Source of the DNA: Bacilli bacterium
GTDB lineage: Bacteria > Bacillota_I > Bacilli_A > RFN20 > CAG-826
Reading direction: 5' to 3'
NCBI GenBank assembly: GCA_017626815.1
Contig: JAGAHY010000161.1
Location: forward strand, 1 to 34,024
Length of the DNA: 34,024 nucleotides
Made by a program: the position numbers and the translations under genes. Of this stretch, positions 33,104 through 34,024 are shown piece by piece. The stretch's first letter is position 1. Each line of letters opens with the position of its first letter. Under the pieces are notes generated by a model. It had not been told where the DNA came from. It did not search any database and saw nothing but the letters and a program-made list of their open reading frames with translations.

Positions 33104-33367
33104 CTTTTTGAGGCAGTGGGTTTCGGCAAGGAGCCCCATTCTTTTAAAAAATGTCATTGTTTTGCGGTGTTTTTGCTAGAGAATCAAAAGTTTGAAACAA
33201 CAAGCACTCGTGTATAACCTTGTGTCTATGGGGGAACTACTGGCTCTACGAGAATACCGATAGGGGCGAAGACGAAGTTAGTCGGTGTCCAAAATAATGG
33301 ACATTGGTGACCCTTCGATGAGGTGAGGCTTTTATTTACGTCAATATCTAATCCGCATATGTCTTCC
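33104..33367. other. Intergenic region with a TGTCCA palindrome
   Basis: TGTCCA (33286-33291) and TGGACA (33298-33303) form a 6-bp inverted repeat with a 6-base centre. No gene is recognised. The palindrome lies past the 3' end of the leftward repeat-protein gene and before no rightward gene, so its role is unclear. Confidence 0.3.
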
Positions 33368-34024
33368 TTATTTATTATCTGATTTATATCCCCACACTAC
33401 TGGTCTATTAGAAGGATTCCATTTATCGTCCCATCCATCAGGCTTTGATGAAACTACACAGTAAATTTTTAAGGAAAAGCAACAACGAAAGGCGTTATTT
33501 CCTATGCTTGTAACGCTATTTGGGATAACGATGCTGCGCAGGCCATCGCAACCATAAAAGGCTCCTTCCCCAATGCTTGTCACGTCGTTTGGGATAACTG
33601 TATTCTTGCATCCGCAAACCAATTTGTTGGTTTTGGTTTCTATGATGGCGTTGCAATCATTTCTGCTGTCATACACTTTATTATCCTTGTCAACCGCTAC
33701 GCTCGATAATGATTTGCAGTAAAAAAACGCATCTCTCGCTATGCTTGTCACACCATTTGGGATAACGATGCTGCGCAGGGAATGGCAAGAACGAAAGGCT
33801 CCTTCCCCTATGCTTGCCACGCCGTTTGGGATAACGATGCTGGCCAGGTCAAAACAACCACGAAAGGCTCCTTCCCCTATGCTTGCCACGTCGTTTGGGA
33901 TAACTGTATTCTTGCATCCGCAAACCAATTTGTTTGTTTTGGTTTCTATGATGGCGTTGCAATCATTTCTGCTGTCATACACTTTATTATCCTTGTCAAC
34001 CGCTATGCTCGATAATGATTTGCA
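33368..34024 (-). CDS. BspA-like leucine-rich repeat protein (C-terminal part)
   Basis: The frame is open from the window edge to the stop at 33368, giving 219 residues of a longer protein. It consists of LRR_5-type repeats (IVIPNGVTSIGEGAF-C-L), each about 23 residues. Between them sits an inserted module, AVDKDNKVYDSRNDCNAIIE, then TKTNKLVCGCKNTVIPNDV, present twice. It ends with KPDGWDDKWNPSNRPVVWGY, a C-terminal signature common in gut BspA-like proteins. Such proteins are usually secreted or surface-bound and act in adhesion; the N-terminus with any signal peptide is outside the window. The two modules are almost identical at DNA level (306-bp period). Confidence 0.85.
   Translation of the reverse strand, partial: CKSLSSIAVDKDNKVYDSRNDCNAIIETKTNKLVCGCKNTVIPNDVASIGEGAFRGCFDLASIVIPNGVASIGEGAFRSCHSLRSIVIPNGVTSIARDAFFYCKSLSSVAVDKDNKVYDSRNDCNAIIETKTNKLVCGCKNTVIPNDVTSIGEGAFYGCDGLRSIVIPNSVTSIGNNAFRCCFSLKIYCVVSSKPDGWDDKWNPSNRPVVWGYKSDNK
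33581..34024 (-). repeat. 306-bp near-identical direct repeat within the LRR gene
   Basis: The segment 33581-33718 recurs at 33887-34024 with only a couple of base changes, a shift of 306 bp or 102 codons. The repeat preserves the frame and contains the VYDSRND module and adjoining LRR units. It may continue beyond the window edge. Confidence 0.85.

Overview
The window looks like chromosomal DNA of an uncultured gut or rumen Firmicute. I would guess Bacilli/Erysipelotrichia-like, but the sequence does not settle the genus. Support: strong GGAG-type Shine-Dalgarno sites, sigma-A-like promoters, a CcpA-type cre site, lipobox lipoproteins, a lysine riboswitch of the Firmicutes type, BspA-like leucine-rich repeats, and the DUF1703 ATPase/nuclease and Rpn nuclease families common in gut genomes. 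Coding DNA is of medium GC. Two long gene-poor stretches are visibly more AT-rich.

Layout. 1-182: the tail of an EamA-type transporter, with a cre site over its stop codon. 326-4355: two paralogous S41-peptidase-like lipoproteins. 4467-6229: a glutaredoxin-like protein, a DUF1801 protein and a PAP2 phosphatase. 6358-8990: a sigma-A-like promoter, a lysine riboswitch and a three-gene amino acid ABC transporter (binding protein, permease, ATPase with ATGA overlaps), so very probably lysine uptake. 9218-20446: an RsbW-like kinase, a membrane RsbU/SpoIIE-type phosphatase, a 2399-residue two-module NRPS (C-A-T-C-A-T-reductase) and a MATE exporter fused to an RsbW-like ATPase domain. 20497-23300: a decayed AT-rich stretch with relics of a radical SAM/SPASM enzyme and of a PreT/GltD-like oxidoreductase. 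23405-24004: a TetR regulator. 24356-31648: minus-strand accessory genes, namely an 874-residue protein of unknown function, a DUF1703 ATPase/nuclease, a free-standing Rpn C-terminal mini-gene and a full Rpn nuclease. 32166-32993: an unknown protein. 33368-34024: the end of a BspA-like repeat protein.

How the genes work together. The NRPS has a reductive release domain and so should make a dipeptide aldehyde, probably N-acylated, that may cyclise to a pyrazinone. The MATE protein next to it is the natural exporter. The kinase and phosphatase upstream form half of a partner-switching circuit, but no STAS antagonist is encoded here. A kinase-like domain is also attached to the exporter itself, which suggests that export or product state feeds back into regulation. 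Similar NRPS/MATE/Rsb neighbourhoods are, from memory, known in the rumen archaeon Methanobrevibacter ruminantium, which would fit transfer between gut microbes.

The most unexpected signal outside genes is a set of three intergenic arrays (27324-27371, 27765-27822, 30200-30278). In them the pentamer TTCCA (or TGGAA) recurs every 10-11 bp, or at twice that distance, so all copies lie on one face of the helix. I know no described element of this form with this core.
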